Part shown: positions 1 through 6,692 of the stretch, piece after piece
Layout: every line of letters begins with the position of its first letter
Position numbering within the stretch: the first letter of the stretch is position 1
From: Desulfovibrio sp.
GTDB taxonomy: Bacteria > Desulfobacterota > Desulfovibrionia > Desulfovibrionales > Desulfovibrionaceae
DNA length: 6,956 nucleotides
Direction of reading: 5' to 3'
NCBI GenBank assembly: GCA_028708195.1
Contig: JAQVZK010000083.1
Location: 1 to 6,956, forward strand
Notes under the pieces: generated by a model
The model's input: the letters and a program-made list of their open reading frames with translations, nothing else
What the model was told of the DNA's origin: nothing
The model's database searches: none
Program-made: the position numbers and the translations under genes

Positions 1-134
1 CCAAGGCTGATTCTGGGCAGACGTTCTCGCACAATACTGTAGAGCTCATCTGCTGTTGGATGTGTCCTGGTTTTACGCAACTCTTCCAAAATCACCGCGC
101 GTTGGCGGGTCATTCTCGTTTGAACTTGAGCCAT
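1..134 (-). CDS. Fur/PerR-family metal- or peroxide-responsive repressor, N-terminal part (runs off left edge)
   Basis: Reading leftwards from ATG at 134, 44 codons are visible and the frame is open to the edge. The peptide begins MAQVQTRMTRQRAVILEELR and continues through THPTADELY to LPRISL. This is the opening of the Fur-superfamily winged-helix DNA-binding domain: 'T-x-QR-x-x-IL' in helix 1, 'HPTADELY' in helix 2, and 'PRISL', which normally leads into the 'GTVYRNL' recognition helix just outside the window. The start is supported by GGAG at 141-144, six bases upstream. A later Met (residue 8) is possible but has no better ribosome site. Metal-sensing residues lie in the missing part, so Fur, PerR and Zur cannot be separated firmly. 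The short N-terminus and motif style lean towards PerR of sulfate reducers (inference). An adjacent promoter and palindrome suggest autoregulation. Confidence 0.88.
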   Translation of the reverse strand, partial: MAQVQTRMTRQRAVILEELRKTRTHPTADELYSIVRERLPRISL

Positions 135-147
135 AGCATTCTCCGTA

Positions 148-171
148 TGATAGTAAAAATTACTGTTATCA
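148..171. promoter_or_regulatory. Fur/PerR-like operator palindrome (putative autoregulatory site)
   Basis: This 24-base AT-rich element is bounded by TGATA (148-152) and its complement TATCA (167-171). Inside is a second, smaller palindrome, GTAA-AAA-TTAC (153-163). The TGATA...TATCA bounds resemble the ends of the classical Fur box (GATAATGATAATCATTATC), but the element is not perfectly symmetric: three extra bases (TGT) lie on one side between the inner and outer arms. It covers the -10 of the promoter for the Fur-family gene. Binding by that gene's own product is an inference from position and from the frequent autoregulation of Fur and PerR proteins. Confidence 0.5.
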
Positions 172-185
172 AGGATTGTTGTCAA
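157..185 (-). promoter_or_regulatory. sigma70-type promoter of the Fur/PerR-family gene
   Basis: On the minus strand a perfect TTGACA (180-185) is separated by exactly 17 bases from TAATTT (157-162). Transcription would start roughly 10 bases further left and give a short leader before the ATG at 134. The spacing and the perfect -35 make this one of the two clearest promoters in the window. The -10 lies inside the Fur-like palindrome at 148-171, the usual arrangement for repression by occlusion. Confidence 0.7.
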
Positions 186-245
186 GCCCAATCTCGGCAA
201 AAAAACTGCTGCTCTTCTGCCCTCCGGGCTCTACAAGCCTAATAG

Positions 246-276
246 TTGACAGGCAAATCAATACACAAGCTGTCAA
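246..276. repeat. Inverted repeat TTGACAG-17-CTGTCAA
   Basis: Perfect 7-base arms TTGACAG (246-252) and CTGTCAA (270-276) flank a 17-base AT-rich centre. Each strand therefore carries a consensus -35 hexamer (TTGACA), but neither is followed at 16-18 bases by a convincing -10. The shape would fit a dimeric regulator site upstream of the Fur-family gene, about 110 bases from its start codon, or a chance palindrome. Function unknown. Confidence 0.4.
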
Positions 277-307
277 TAAAGTTGGCCGCTTCAAACACGC
301 AATAACT

Positions 308-353
308 GCCTGCAGCCACGTCTGTTTTTACAGTAACGTGCTCGCAAGCAGGC
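308..353. repeat. Long interrupted hairpin of unknown function
   Basis: Three nested complementary segments occur in order: GCCTGC (308-313) with GCAGGC (348-353), CACGT (317-321) with ACGTG (336-340), and CTGT (322-325) with ACAG (330-333), around a TTTT loop (326-329). Fifteen base pairs are interrupted by short asymmetric internal loops. No T-run follows on either strand, so it is not an ordinary intrinsic terminator. It could be the structured core of a small RNA, a regulatory site, or an extragenic repeat copy. Confidence 0.45.
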
Positions 354-396
354 CTTCGACACAGTGACTTTACTTCGGCAGATGGGCACTCCCCAG

Positions 397-418
397 GGCA
401 TTTTTACGTTAAAATGCC
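397..418. repeat. Perfect 8-bp hairpin GGCATTTT-6-AAAATGCC
   Basis: Arms GGCATTTT (397-404) and AAAATGCC (411-418) are perfect complements around a TACGTT loop. The stem is AT-rich. On the plus strand it is followed by ATAAAAA and on the minus strand by CTGGGG, so neither side has the T-tract of an intrinsic terminator. It could be a protein-binding palindrome, or a weak 3' end for transcripts leaving glk. Confidence 0.4.
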
Positions 419-679
419 ATAAAAACTGTAGCTTGCACCATAACGCCAAATACAAGCCACAAAATACGACATTGCTGCCGCACCCTGTGCTTGCACTACT
501 GTTTGCGAAACGAAGGAGTTCGGTACGTTATAAAACTTCTATCAGGAGGTCAAGCAGCAAGCATAATGCAATCTGCTACACCTACAGATTTATCGGCAAT
601 AAGGCGTTTTATTTGGAATTTATGCAGTAAATTTGCACGTTGTATCACATCTGCACTATAAACTGTAAACCAGCCAATG

Positions 680-1660
680 CTACAGCCGTACATTTGAATA
701 AACATGACTTTTTTGCTGCAACATCACCTGACCAGCAAAAGCAGCCCCCCAAAGGCCACTATCGGTATCTTTTATAAGATATACAGGAGTGTTCTGCAAA
801 ATTGATGTGATATCGCCAGGGCAAGAGCGCAAAGCTTCAGCAAACACGGGGCTTGTAACACAAAGCGGATTTGCCGCAGCAATGCCCCCTGCTATCCACA
901 GGCCCCCCGTGCAAAGGGTGGACAGCATCCAGCCCCTGCAAAAACGGCCCAAAAATCGCGCATACCATTGCAAGGTTGGCGTGTCGCATGCCAGAGCTTG
1001 CTCACCCACCTGCGCGGGAGCAAGCTTTTGCCCTGTCAGGTAATATTGCAGCAGGGCAAGACCTTCACCACAAAGAACATTTTCTGCACTGACAAAAGGC
1101 CGCCTCAGTTCCTTGCATAAAAAACGCCGGAATTCTTGCTCTTCGTCACCCAAAAAGGCAAACGCGACATGACCAGCCTCACTGGGAACTGGCACCCACC
1201 CCCCGTCCGCAGCCAAAAGGCTGGCGGCTCCAAGCCCTGTACCTGCTCCAATGATGCCACGGGTTCCAGAATCTTTTTTAGATGGTGAGCCTGCAACACA
1301 CAGGGCATCTGTTCCTGGTTGCATCAACGTGGCATAGGCCTGAAGGGTAAAATCATTGAGAAGCAGGCAGTTGATATGGCGCAGAGCTGGCACAACTGCA
1401 AGATCTACAGTGAGGCTGCCGTTGGTGAGTCGTCCTTTTTGCCCATCCACCGGACCGGCCAGCCCAACCACAACGGCGGCGGCGTCCTCAATTGGCTGAG
1501 ACAGCGCCTCTGAAAGCGCGGTAAACAATGCTTGGCCACTGCCCAGAGAGCCGGAGCTGATTCGGGTTGAGAACTCCAGAACCAGTGTGCCGTGCTCAAG
1601 AACGAAACTGCCGAACCGGCAGTTGGTGCCGCCCACATCGGCTACAAAAATTCTTTGCAT
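680..1660 (-). CDS. glk: Glucokinase (Glk family, ATP-dependent)
   Basis: The 326-residue protein phosphorylates glucose to glucose 6-phosphate in the cytoplasm; Escherichia coli Glk has 321 residues. Visible family features are the N-terminal phosphate-binding DVGGTNCRFG (8-17), GLAGPVDG (66-73), the NDFT motif carrying the presumed catalytic base (N102-D103), the second ATP loop GAGTGLGAA (138-146), sugar-contacting SEAGH (160-164), SAENVLCGEG (191-200), the IAGGI stretch (256-260) and PVYLI near the C-terminus. The motif set matches the Glk (PF02685) family rather than ROK kinases, since no CXCGXXGC zinc motif is seen. GGGAGGAG six bases upstream fixes the start. It lies 163 bases downstream of hldE and may be partly co-transcribed with it. 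Activity on another hexose is possible; the general call is secure. Confidence 0.9.
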   Translation of the reverse strand: MQRIFVADVGGTNCRFGSFVLEHGTLVLEFSTRISSGSLGSGQALFTALSEALSQPIEDAAAVVVGLAGPVDGQKGRLTNGSLTVDLAVVPALRHINCLLLNDFTLQAYATLMQPGTDALCVAGSPSKKDSGTRGIIGAGTGLGAASLLAADGGWVPVPSEAGHVAFAFLGDEEQEFRRFLCKELRRPFVSAENVLCGEGLALLQYYLTGQKLAPAQVGEQALACDTPTLQWYARFLGRFCRGWMLSTLCTGGLWIAGGIAAANPLCVTSPVFAEALRSCPGDITSILQNTPVYLIKDTDSGLWGAAFAGQVMLQQKSHVYSNVRL

Positions 1661-1666
1661 GACAGT

Positions 1667-1674
1667 CTCCTCCC
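1667..1674 (-). promoter_or_regulatory. Strong Shine-Dalgarno of glk
   Basis: GGGAGGAG on the minus strand ends six bases before the glk ATG. It is the strongest ribosome site in the window and settles the glk start. Confidence 0.75.
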
Positions 1675-1716
1675 GGGGCTGTTTCTCAATAAATACTTTT
1701 GCGCCAAGGGCAAAGA

Positions 1717-1782
1717 AAAAGGCTTTTATTACAAAAGGAGTGTACTCTTACGGTACATGACTGAAGTAGAAAATAGCCTTTT
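1717..1782 (-). repeat. Inverted repeat with nested palindrome in the hldE-glk spacer (possible attenuator)
   Basis: In the minus-strand transcript AAAAGGCT (1775-1782) is followed 50 bases later by its perfect complement AGCCTTTT (1717-1724), which runs into the T-rich tail TCTTTG. The loop contains a smaller palindrome, TGTAC (1753-1757) with GTACA (1741-1745) around seven bases. It starts about 40 bases after the hldE stop and ends about 55 bases before glk. The layout suggests a weak or conditional terminator between the two genes, or a paired regulator site. The stem is short for so large a loop, so the functional claim is tentative. Confidence 0.35.
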
Positions 1783-1823
1783 GACGCAGCCAGTTGAACA
1801 AAAGAGTTATTTAGAGACAGCCC

Positions 1824-3290
1824 CTAGCGAGGGAGGTCGCTTCCGCCTGAAGCGTCGATTTTTTGCACGATACTGGTGGTGCTGCACCCTTGAACCAGGT
1901 CAGCCAGGTAAACCCGCCCGCCTCCTGCCTGCACGATGTCGGCTCCCACCACCGTTTCCACGGTATAGTCGCTTCCTTTGACAAGCACATCCGGCCGCAG
2001 GGCCGTAATGAGGTTCAGCGGCGTGTCTTCATCAAAAAACACCACGGCGTCAACACCATTGAGTGCCGCCAGCAGCATGGCTCTGCTCTGTTCATTCTGT
2101 ACCGGGCGGCTTGGTCCTTTAAGACGGCGAACAGAGGCGTCAGAGTTCAGCCCGACAACAAGGCGAGTCCCTTGTGCGGCACTTTGACGAACAAGAGAAA
2201 TATGGCCAGGATGCAGCAGATCAAAGCAGCCATTAGTAAAAACGACGCTCTCACCTTTCTTTCGCCAGTCTTCAATTTTTTCAATGAGATCTGCCAACGC
2301 ATAAAGCTTGGGGTTATCTGCCCCCTGACGCAGGGCCTGTTTCAGCTCGGTTATGCTGACGGGCGCTGTGCCCATTTTACCCACGGCCACACCAGCAGCG
2401 GCATTGGCCACATCCATACTTTCTTCCCAAGGAAATTTTTTGCCCACACAGGCAGCCAGAGTGGCAATGACCGTATCACCAGCACCGGACACGTCCGCAA
2501 CCTCACGCACCACAGCGTGGATATAACGCGGCGGCGTGTCTGGCGTAAAAAAAGCCATGCCTTTGGGGCCACGGGTTATAAGAACCCTCTTGATGGAATA
2601 GTTGGTACGCATTTGGGTAGCAAGTTCTTCGCGCGTTTCCCGGTCAAGCGGCATGTCCGGGGCCCTGCCACAAACAACATCGAACTCAAGCCGGTTGGGC
2701 GTCACACAGTCAGCGCCTGCGTACCGCCCCCACCGCGTCCCCTTGGGATCAACCAGCACAGGAATGCCGAGGCGATGCGCCTCTTCGATAACAGGGCGAC
2801 ACAAACTTGTCCCCTGACTGTCTTCAAGCAGCACGCCCTTGCCATAATCGGAAAGGACAACCACATGACAGGAGGGCAAAAGATCACGCGCAGCCTGCCA
2901 CATGGACTCAAGTTCCTGGGCTGTGGGACTGTGGCACTGTTCTTCATCCAGGCGCAGCAGTTGCTGCCCCTGAGCGAGTACGCGTGTCTTGCAGGTTGTT
3001 GTGCGTGTAGGAGAAGATACGAGGCGGTGTTCAATACCGGCCTGCTCAAGGCGTTGGCAAAGGTCATCAGAGGCGGCATCGACGCCAACAAGGCCCACCA
3101 GTGCGGCCTTTGCCCCAAGATGCACCAGATTTCGCGCCACGTTGGCTGCCCCACCAGGCGCAGACCAGCGCTTGCTTACGCCAAGCACAGGCACAGGGGC
3201 TTCAGGAGAAATGCGCCCAACCTTGCCTGTTATATAGCGATCAAGCATGACATCGCCCACTACCAACACGCGCACATTGTCAAAATTCAT
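1824..3290 (-). CDS. hldE: Bifunctional HldE: heptose-7-phosphate kinase / heptose-1-phosphate adenylyltransferase
   Basis: HldE (RfaE) phosphorylates D-glycero-beta-D-manno-heptose 7-phosphate at C1 and later adds AMP, giving ADP-heptose for lipopolysaccharide inner core. From ATG at 3290 the protein has 488 residues (E. coli 477). The N-terminal PfkB/ribokinase half shows RISPEAPVPVL (26-36), GGAANVARNL (46-55) and the signature DVSGAGDT (266-273) with catalytic Asp272. The C-terminal nucleotidyltransferase half shows FTNGCFDLLHPGH, whose HxGH is at 360-363, then LKGPSRP (about 390-396), VKGSDY and GCSTTSIV (468-475). Both active sites look intact. The frame extends further: ATG at 3323 has GAGG six bases upstream, and GTG at 3335 overlaps the preceding stop as GTGA. 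I prefer 3290 because MNFDNVRVLVVGDVMLDRY aligns with family N-termini. Tight linkage implies co-transcription with the upstream ABC-glycosyltransferase gene. Confidence 0.92.
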   Translation of the reverse strand: MNFDNVRVLVVGDVMLDRYITGKVGRISPEAPVPVLGVSKRWSAPGGAANVARNLVHLGAKAALVGLVGVDAASDDLCQRLEQAGIEHRLVSSPTRTTTCKTRVLAQGQQLLRLDEEQCHSPTAQELESMWQAARDLLPSCHVVVLSDYGKGVLLEDSQGTSLCRPVIEEAHRLGIPVLVDPKGTRWGRYAGADCVTPNRLEFDVVCGRAPDMPLDRETREELATQMRTNYSIKRVLITRGPKGMAFFTPDTPPRYIHAVVREVADVSGAGDTVIATLAACVGKKFPWEESMDVANAAAGVAVGKMGTAPVSITELKQALRQGADNPKLYALADLIEKIEDWRKKGESVVFTNGCFDLLHPGHISLVRQSAAQGTRLVVGLNSDASVRRLKGPSRPVQNEQSRAMLLAALNGVDAVVFFDEDTPLNLITALRPDVLVKGSDYTVETVVGADIVQAGGGRVYLADLVQGCSTTSIVQKIDASGGSDLPR

Positions 3291-3331
3291 GGCAATTCCG
3301 TTTCGGGCTCTGGACGCTAACATGCTGCGCC

Positions 3332-5296
3332 TCACTGCTTATGACAAGCTTCTTTGAAAAAAGCGCTCATGCGTGCTTCGACCCCTTCTTCATCAAGAAA
3401 AGCGGGCAAAGCACGGCGGGCCGCATCACCCAGCCGACTGCGTTCATGAGGACTTGCGGCCAGTTCTTCAAGAATGTCGGCCAGTGCGGCTGCGTCATTT
3501 TGAGGGAACACCCGCCCGTTGCGCCCATTGGATACGGCTTCTGTCTGACCAGGAAGATCACTGATCACCACAGCCAGCCCAAAGGCCAGGGCTTCAACAA
3601 GGGCAGAAGGCAATCCGTCCATATCGCCCTGACGTGTTTTGCGTCCAGGAGCCACAAAAACTTCCGCCTTGCTGTACAGATCAGACATGTTTTCGTGAGG
3701 AACCTGCCCCATAAACTGCACATTGCCCCGCAGGCCGAGACGCCAGGCCAAGAGGCGCATACGTAGCCGCTCGGGCCCACTTCCCACAAGCTTGAGTTTG
3801 AAGTCCAACCCCTTCTTTTTCAGGATGGCGCATGCGCGCAGGAGCACATCGTATCCCTTGCGTTGGCTAATCGTGCCTACGGCCAGGATATTCAACTCAT
3901 TTGCAGGGTTGCGGGCTGAAGAAGCCTGATCAGCGTCTTCTTCTGGCGGTGTCAGCGTCAAGGGGTCACGCAACACGACAAACTTGCTCTCTGGCACATC
4001 CGGCATCAGTTCGCGCAGGGCTTGGCGTGTGGCGTCTGTATCACAGCGAACAAAAAACGCGTCTCTTACTTTGGCTTCCCAGTTCAAGCTTGGGCTGGCA
4101 AGGTCATGTGACTTCACGGCAAAGGCATAAGGAACTTCCATCAGGCGTGAGGCTACCCAGGATGCAGTGGCGGGCCCGTGTGCTCCGGCGGCATAAAACA
4201 TCTCAATGTTTTCTTCCCTCCCCCAACGAGCCAACAACGCCCCGGAGCCAAAGGAACGCAAATGGTCCCACAGCCAGTGCCCCCAGCGGCCGCGCCCGGG
4301 CAAGGTGCGCCAAAGCCCCCACAATTTTGCTGAAGATCCCCGCATGTGGCGGAACATGTCCATAAAGGCCCCAAACATGCGCCAGGTACCAATACGGCGC
4401 ACAGCAAGCGGCAAGGCGTACCCCTCGGGGCTACTTAACACCCCGTTATCACGGATGGCGTAGATACGTGAAAGCAGACCGCCAGCGTGCAGGTGATGTG
4501 CCTCATTCATGAGGCACTGTCCCGAAGCTTCAGGAAAGCGCTCGGCTACCAGGGCACCCCGGACAACAGGCAAGGGGCCGGCCAGAAGGTTGTATTTCCC
4601 CTGAGTGGCAATACGCGGTACTTCACGCTTACGGCAATGCAAAAGACCGTCTTCAAGCGTGTACACGCTGTCACAAAACTCGGCCATCGTGGGGTCATGG
4701 GTCACCACAACCATCGACACACCACCAGTGTGACAGAGGCTGCGAAAGTTATCCATAATAAGGCGGCTTGTTTTAGCGTCCAGAGCGCCAGTAGGCTCGT
4801 CAGCGAGAAGAATGCGGGGATTATTGACCATAGCGCGCGCAATGGCCACGCGCTGCTGCTCGCCACCCGAAAGGCGGTTGCTGCGGTAATGCACCCGCGC
4901 AGAAAGACGCACCAGCTCCAGAGCGCGGATGACTCTTTCCCACCGTTCCTGCGGAGGAACTTTTTCATAGATAAGGGGAAATTCAACGTTTTCAAAAACA
5001 GTAGAGTGATCGAAAAGATTGCTGGACTGCATGACAAAGCCCATAGTGCCACGCCTGAAGGACGCCGTCTGTTCTCTGTCAAGGTTCAGAACATTTTCAC
5101 CAAGAATTTCAAGAAAACCGGAATCAGGCGCGTGCAACATACCAAGCACATGCAGCATGGTAGACTTGCCACAGCCAGATGGCCCCATAATGGCGACCAT
5201 TTCCCCGGGCTCTACTTCAATATTTACGCCACGCAACACTGGTGCAAAGCCAGCATAGCATTTGTACAAGTCTTTGGCGACAATAACAGGAGCCAT
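3332..5296 (-). CDS. ABC transporter ATPase (MacB/LolD type) fused to GT4-family glycosyltransferase
   Basis: One uninterrupted 654-residue frame joins two enzymes. Residues 1 to about 225 are a complete MacB/LolD-class ATPase: Walker [10 protein letters not shown] (38-46), Q-loop Q90, signature LSGGEQQR (142-149), Walker B ILLADE with Glu167, D-loop ALDA (171-174) and H-loop His200. From about 245 a GT4-like fold begins with a '[17 protein letters not shown]' segment, similar to the 'RFPxxSETFxxNE' opening of WcaL-type enzymes. It continues with [12 protein letters not shown] (374-385), [15 protein letters not shown] (472-486), KLVGSGPE (502-509) and the donor-site region [11 protein letters not shown] (560-570), where Asp560 stands in for the first Glu of the EX7E motif. 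Residues 300-355 are rich in Arg and Trp, perhaps membrane-associating. AGGG six bases upstream supports the ATG. It follows its permease by 58 bases. Sugar donor and acceptor are unknown. Confidence 0.88.
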   Translation of the reverse strand: MAPVIVAKDLYKCYAGFAPVLRGVNIEVEPGEMVAIMGPSGCGKSTMLHVLGMLHAPDSGFLEILGENVLNLDREQTASFRRGTMGFVMQSSNLFDHSTVFENVEFPLIYEKVPPQERWERVIRALELVRLSARVHYRSNRLSGGEQQRVAIARAMVNNPRILLADEPTGALDAKTSRLIMDNFRSLCHTGGVSMVVVTHDPTMAEFCDSVYTLEDGLLHCRKREVPRIATQGKYNLLAGPLPVVRGALVAERFPEASGQCLMNEAHHLHAGGLLSRIYAIRDNGVLSSPEGYALPLAVRRIGTWRMFGAFMDMFRHMRGSSAKLWGLWRTLPGRGRWGHWLWDHLRSFGSGALLARWGREENIEMFYAAGAHGPATASWVASRLMEVPYAFAVKSHDLASPSLNWEAKVRDAFFVRCDTDATRQALRELMPDVPESKFVVLRDPLTLTPPEEDADQASSARNPANELNILAVGTISQRKGYDVLLRACAILKKKGLDFKLKLVGSGPERLRMRLLAWRLGLRGNVQFMGQVPHENMSDLYSKAEVFVAPGRKTRQGDMDGLPSALVEALAFGLAVVISDLPGQTEAVSNGRNGRVFPQNDAAALADILEELAASPHERSRLGDAARRALPAFLDEEGVEARMSAFFKEACHKQ

Positions 5297-5354
5297 GAAT
5301 CACCCTGTCCATAAACGACCCGGCCTCATAAACAAGGCAGAGCCGCAGATATTT

Positions 5355-6545
5355 TTACTCGAAGCGCAGAGCCGTGACCACATCCATACGGCTTGCTTGA
5401 ACAGCCGGGTACAGACCGCCCGCCACGCCGATAACGGCAGAAAAGACGATACTGCCCAAGCTACTGGCCAACAGCAGAGGATAGGAAATCCCGGTCCCCA
5501 GAGATAAGGCCCCCACTTGAACCAAGGAAATGCCTACTGCAATGCCCAACACGCCGCCAGCCACGGATTTGCACAGGGCTTCGGCCAAGAACTGGGCCAA
5601 TATATCCGCATCAGACCCACCCATAGCTTTCTTGAGGCCCACTTCACGGGTACGGGCGCGCACTGCGGCAAAAGTACCATACCAGATGCCAAAGCCGCCA
5701 AGCATAAGGGAAGCAGCAATGCCAAGCCAAAGCAGAACTTCAACCCACAAAAATGTGTCTTGAATTCGCGCCAGCTGGTCTTCCTGAGTGTGTACCACAA
5801 GGTACGGCGCGCTTTGATAATCCTTCACAACAGTGGGAATCGCCTTGACCAGGGGGGAGACGTCCTGCCAACCTATGGCGCGTACAAAAAGCCGGGTAAC
5901 CTTGTCACCCGCCCAGTTTCTGTCAATCATCGTGGTGAAGGGTAAAAAGCCGCCCTGCGACCAGCTGCCGAGCATTACCCCACTGACCACGCCCAAAACT
6001 TCAAAAACATCCTGCTGTAAAAATAGCAGTTTTCCCACTGCGTTGGCAGGGTCTCCATAAAGATCCTGCGCGGCTTCACGGCCAAGCATGCACACACGCT
6101 TGCGCGAAGCCACATCTTCAGTATCCATGAAGCGCCCGGCGACCAGTGTCAGAGAAAATACATCAGAAAAATACTGGTCAATACCGATGAAGCCAACATT
6201 GAGGGTACGTTCTCCCTCACCGCGAAGGGCAAAACCCTTACCTTCACGAATATTCTCACTCACCATGGACACGCCGGGCAAATGGCGCAAAGCCTCAACC
6301 GTATCGGGATAAAACCCCCGCATGGGTTGGCCGGGGTACTGTGCGTCATCCATATAAACGCGGATAACGTTGACCCCACCCATCAGCACCATATCCTGCC
6401 CAACTTTATAACGAATTTCGCGCCCAAGCACAGCCAGAACGATAAATGCCGTAATGCCCAGGGCGATAGACAATATCACCCCGAAGCCGCGCTGGCGTAC
6501 AACCTGACGAAGGCTGACGCGAAAAAGGTCGGACATGGCAATCAT
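5355..6545 (-). CDS. MacB/LolC (FtsX-like) ABC transporter permease
   Basis: The 396-residue inner-membrane protein has the type VII ABC (mechanotransmission) layout. A cytoplasmic amphipathic start (DLFRVSLRQVVRQRG) leads into TM1 (about 20-41), a long periplasmic MacB_PCD-like domain (about 45-262), then TM2 (about 265-291), TM3 (about 321-345) and TM4 (about 355-378). EVGLKKAMGGSDADILAQFL (301-320) is the coupling-helix region that contacts the ATPase. The C-terminal GLYPAVQASRMDVVTALR closely follows the family ending 'GLYPAxxAAxxxPVEALR'. It is a half transporter that should dimerise and pair with the downstream ATPase. No clear Shine-Dalgarno precedes ATG 6545; the in-frame ATG at 6536 (MSDLF) is equally plausible. 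No periplasmic adaptor (MacA) or LolA-type partner is in the window, so the substrate is open. Confidence 0.87.
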   Translation of the reverse strand: MIAMSDLFRVSLRQVVRQRGFGVILSIALGITAFIVLAVLGREIRYKVGQDMVLMGGVNVIRVYMDDAQYPGQPMRGFYPDTVEALRHLPGVSMVSENIREGKGFALRGEGERTLNVGFIGIDQYFSDVFSLTLVAGRFMDTEDVASRKRVCMLGREAAQDLYGDPANAVGKLLFLQQDVFEVLGVVSGVMLGSWSQGGFLPFTTMIDRNWAGDKVTRLFVRAIGWQDVSPLVKAIPTVVKDYQSAPYLVVHTQEDQLARIQDTFLWVEVLLWLGIAASLMLGGFGIWYGTFAAVRARTREVGLKKAMGGSDADILAQFLAEALCKSVAGGVLGIAVGISLVQVGALSLGTGISYPLLLASSLGSIVFSAVIGVAGGLYPAVQASRMDVVTALRFE

Positions 6546-6582
6546 AGCAAAACCACTGTAAAAATATCTTTGAACAGACGTT

Positions 6583-6610
6583 TAGCGCGTGTGCTGCAAT
6601 CAGCACGCTA
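6583..6610. repeat. Hairpin in the leader of the permease operon
   Basis: TAGC (6583-6586) and GTGCTG (6591-6596) pair with CAGCAC (6601-6606) and GCTA (6607-6610) around a CAAT loop, leaving a four-base bulge (GCGT). A register using GCGT with ACGC is also possible. It sits 38-65 bases upstream of the permease start and inside the transcript expected from the promoter at 6693-6722. There is no T-run on either side, so it is not a normal terminator. It may stabilise the leader or regulate translation, since the permease lacks an obvious ribosome site. Confidence 0.4.
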
Positions 6611-6692
6611 TACGTCGCCACGGATGTGAAGTATCAATTTATTCTGACGATTATGGCCAGAAAGCACATTATTTCTTCAAAATTAGCACATA

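Larger units (their letters stand above)
186..679. other. Gene-poor intergenic stretch with small inverted repeats
   Basis: Nearly 500 bases between the Fur-family promoter and the end of glk contain no open frame I can recognise. It is visibly more AT-rich and less codon-like than the flanking genes. It holds three inverted repeats, listed separately (246-276, 308-353, 397-418), and a small GCCC-TCC-GGGC hairpin at 219-229. A minus-strand TTGACC followed 15 bases later by TATAAC (about 529-554) is a poor promoter candidate. No canonical terminator (GC stem plus T-run) is seen just past glk, so where the glk transcript ends is unclear. An unrecognised small RNA or a decayed gene cannot be excluded. 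Confidence 0.6.

Noticed and set aside
364..630. An 88-codon plus-strand ORF in the gene-poor stretch
   Set aside because: It has no ribosome site, its composition looks random, it has no motif, and it runs through the 397-418 hairpin.
566..661. A 31-codon plus-strand ORF starting at ATG 566, preceded by AGGAGG at 544-549
   Set aside because: The Shine-Dalgarno-like run is 16 bases from the ATG, too far for efficient initiation. The peptide has no recognisable feature and there is no good promoter.
1863..3320. A 485-codon open frame on the plus strand opposite hldE
   Set aside because: It lies entirely antisense to a gene with intact HldE motifs. Its translation is rich in His, Arg and Cys with no recognisable domain, so it is a codon-usage shadow.
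4487..5314. A 275-codon plus-strand open frame opposite the ABC ATPase domain
   Set aside because: It is antisense to conserved Walker and signature motifs, and the translation has no family resemblance.
6607..6637. A second minus-strand promoter candidate, TTGATA / TATAGC
   Set aside because: The spacer is 19 bases and the -10 overlaps the leader hairpin. The promoter at 6693-6722 is much closer to consensus.
6634..6669. An 11-codon leader-peptide-like ORF (MCFLAIIVRIN) on the minus strand in the permease leader
   Set aside because: Only a weak GAAG precedes it and it has no run of regulatory codons. Short ORFs of this size are expected by chance.
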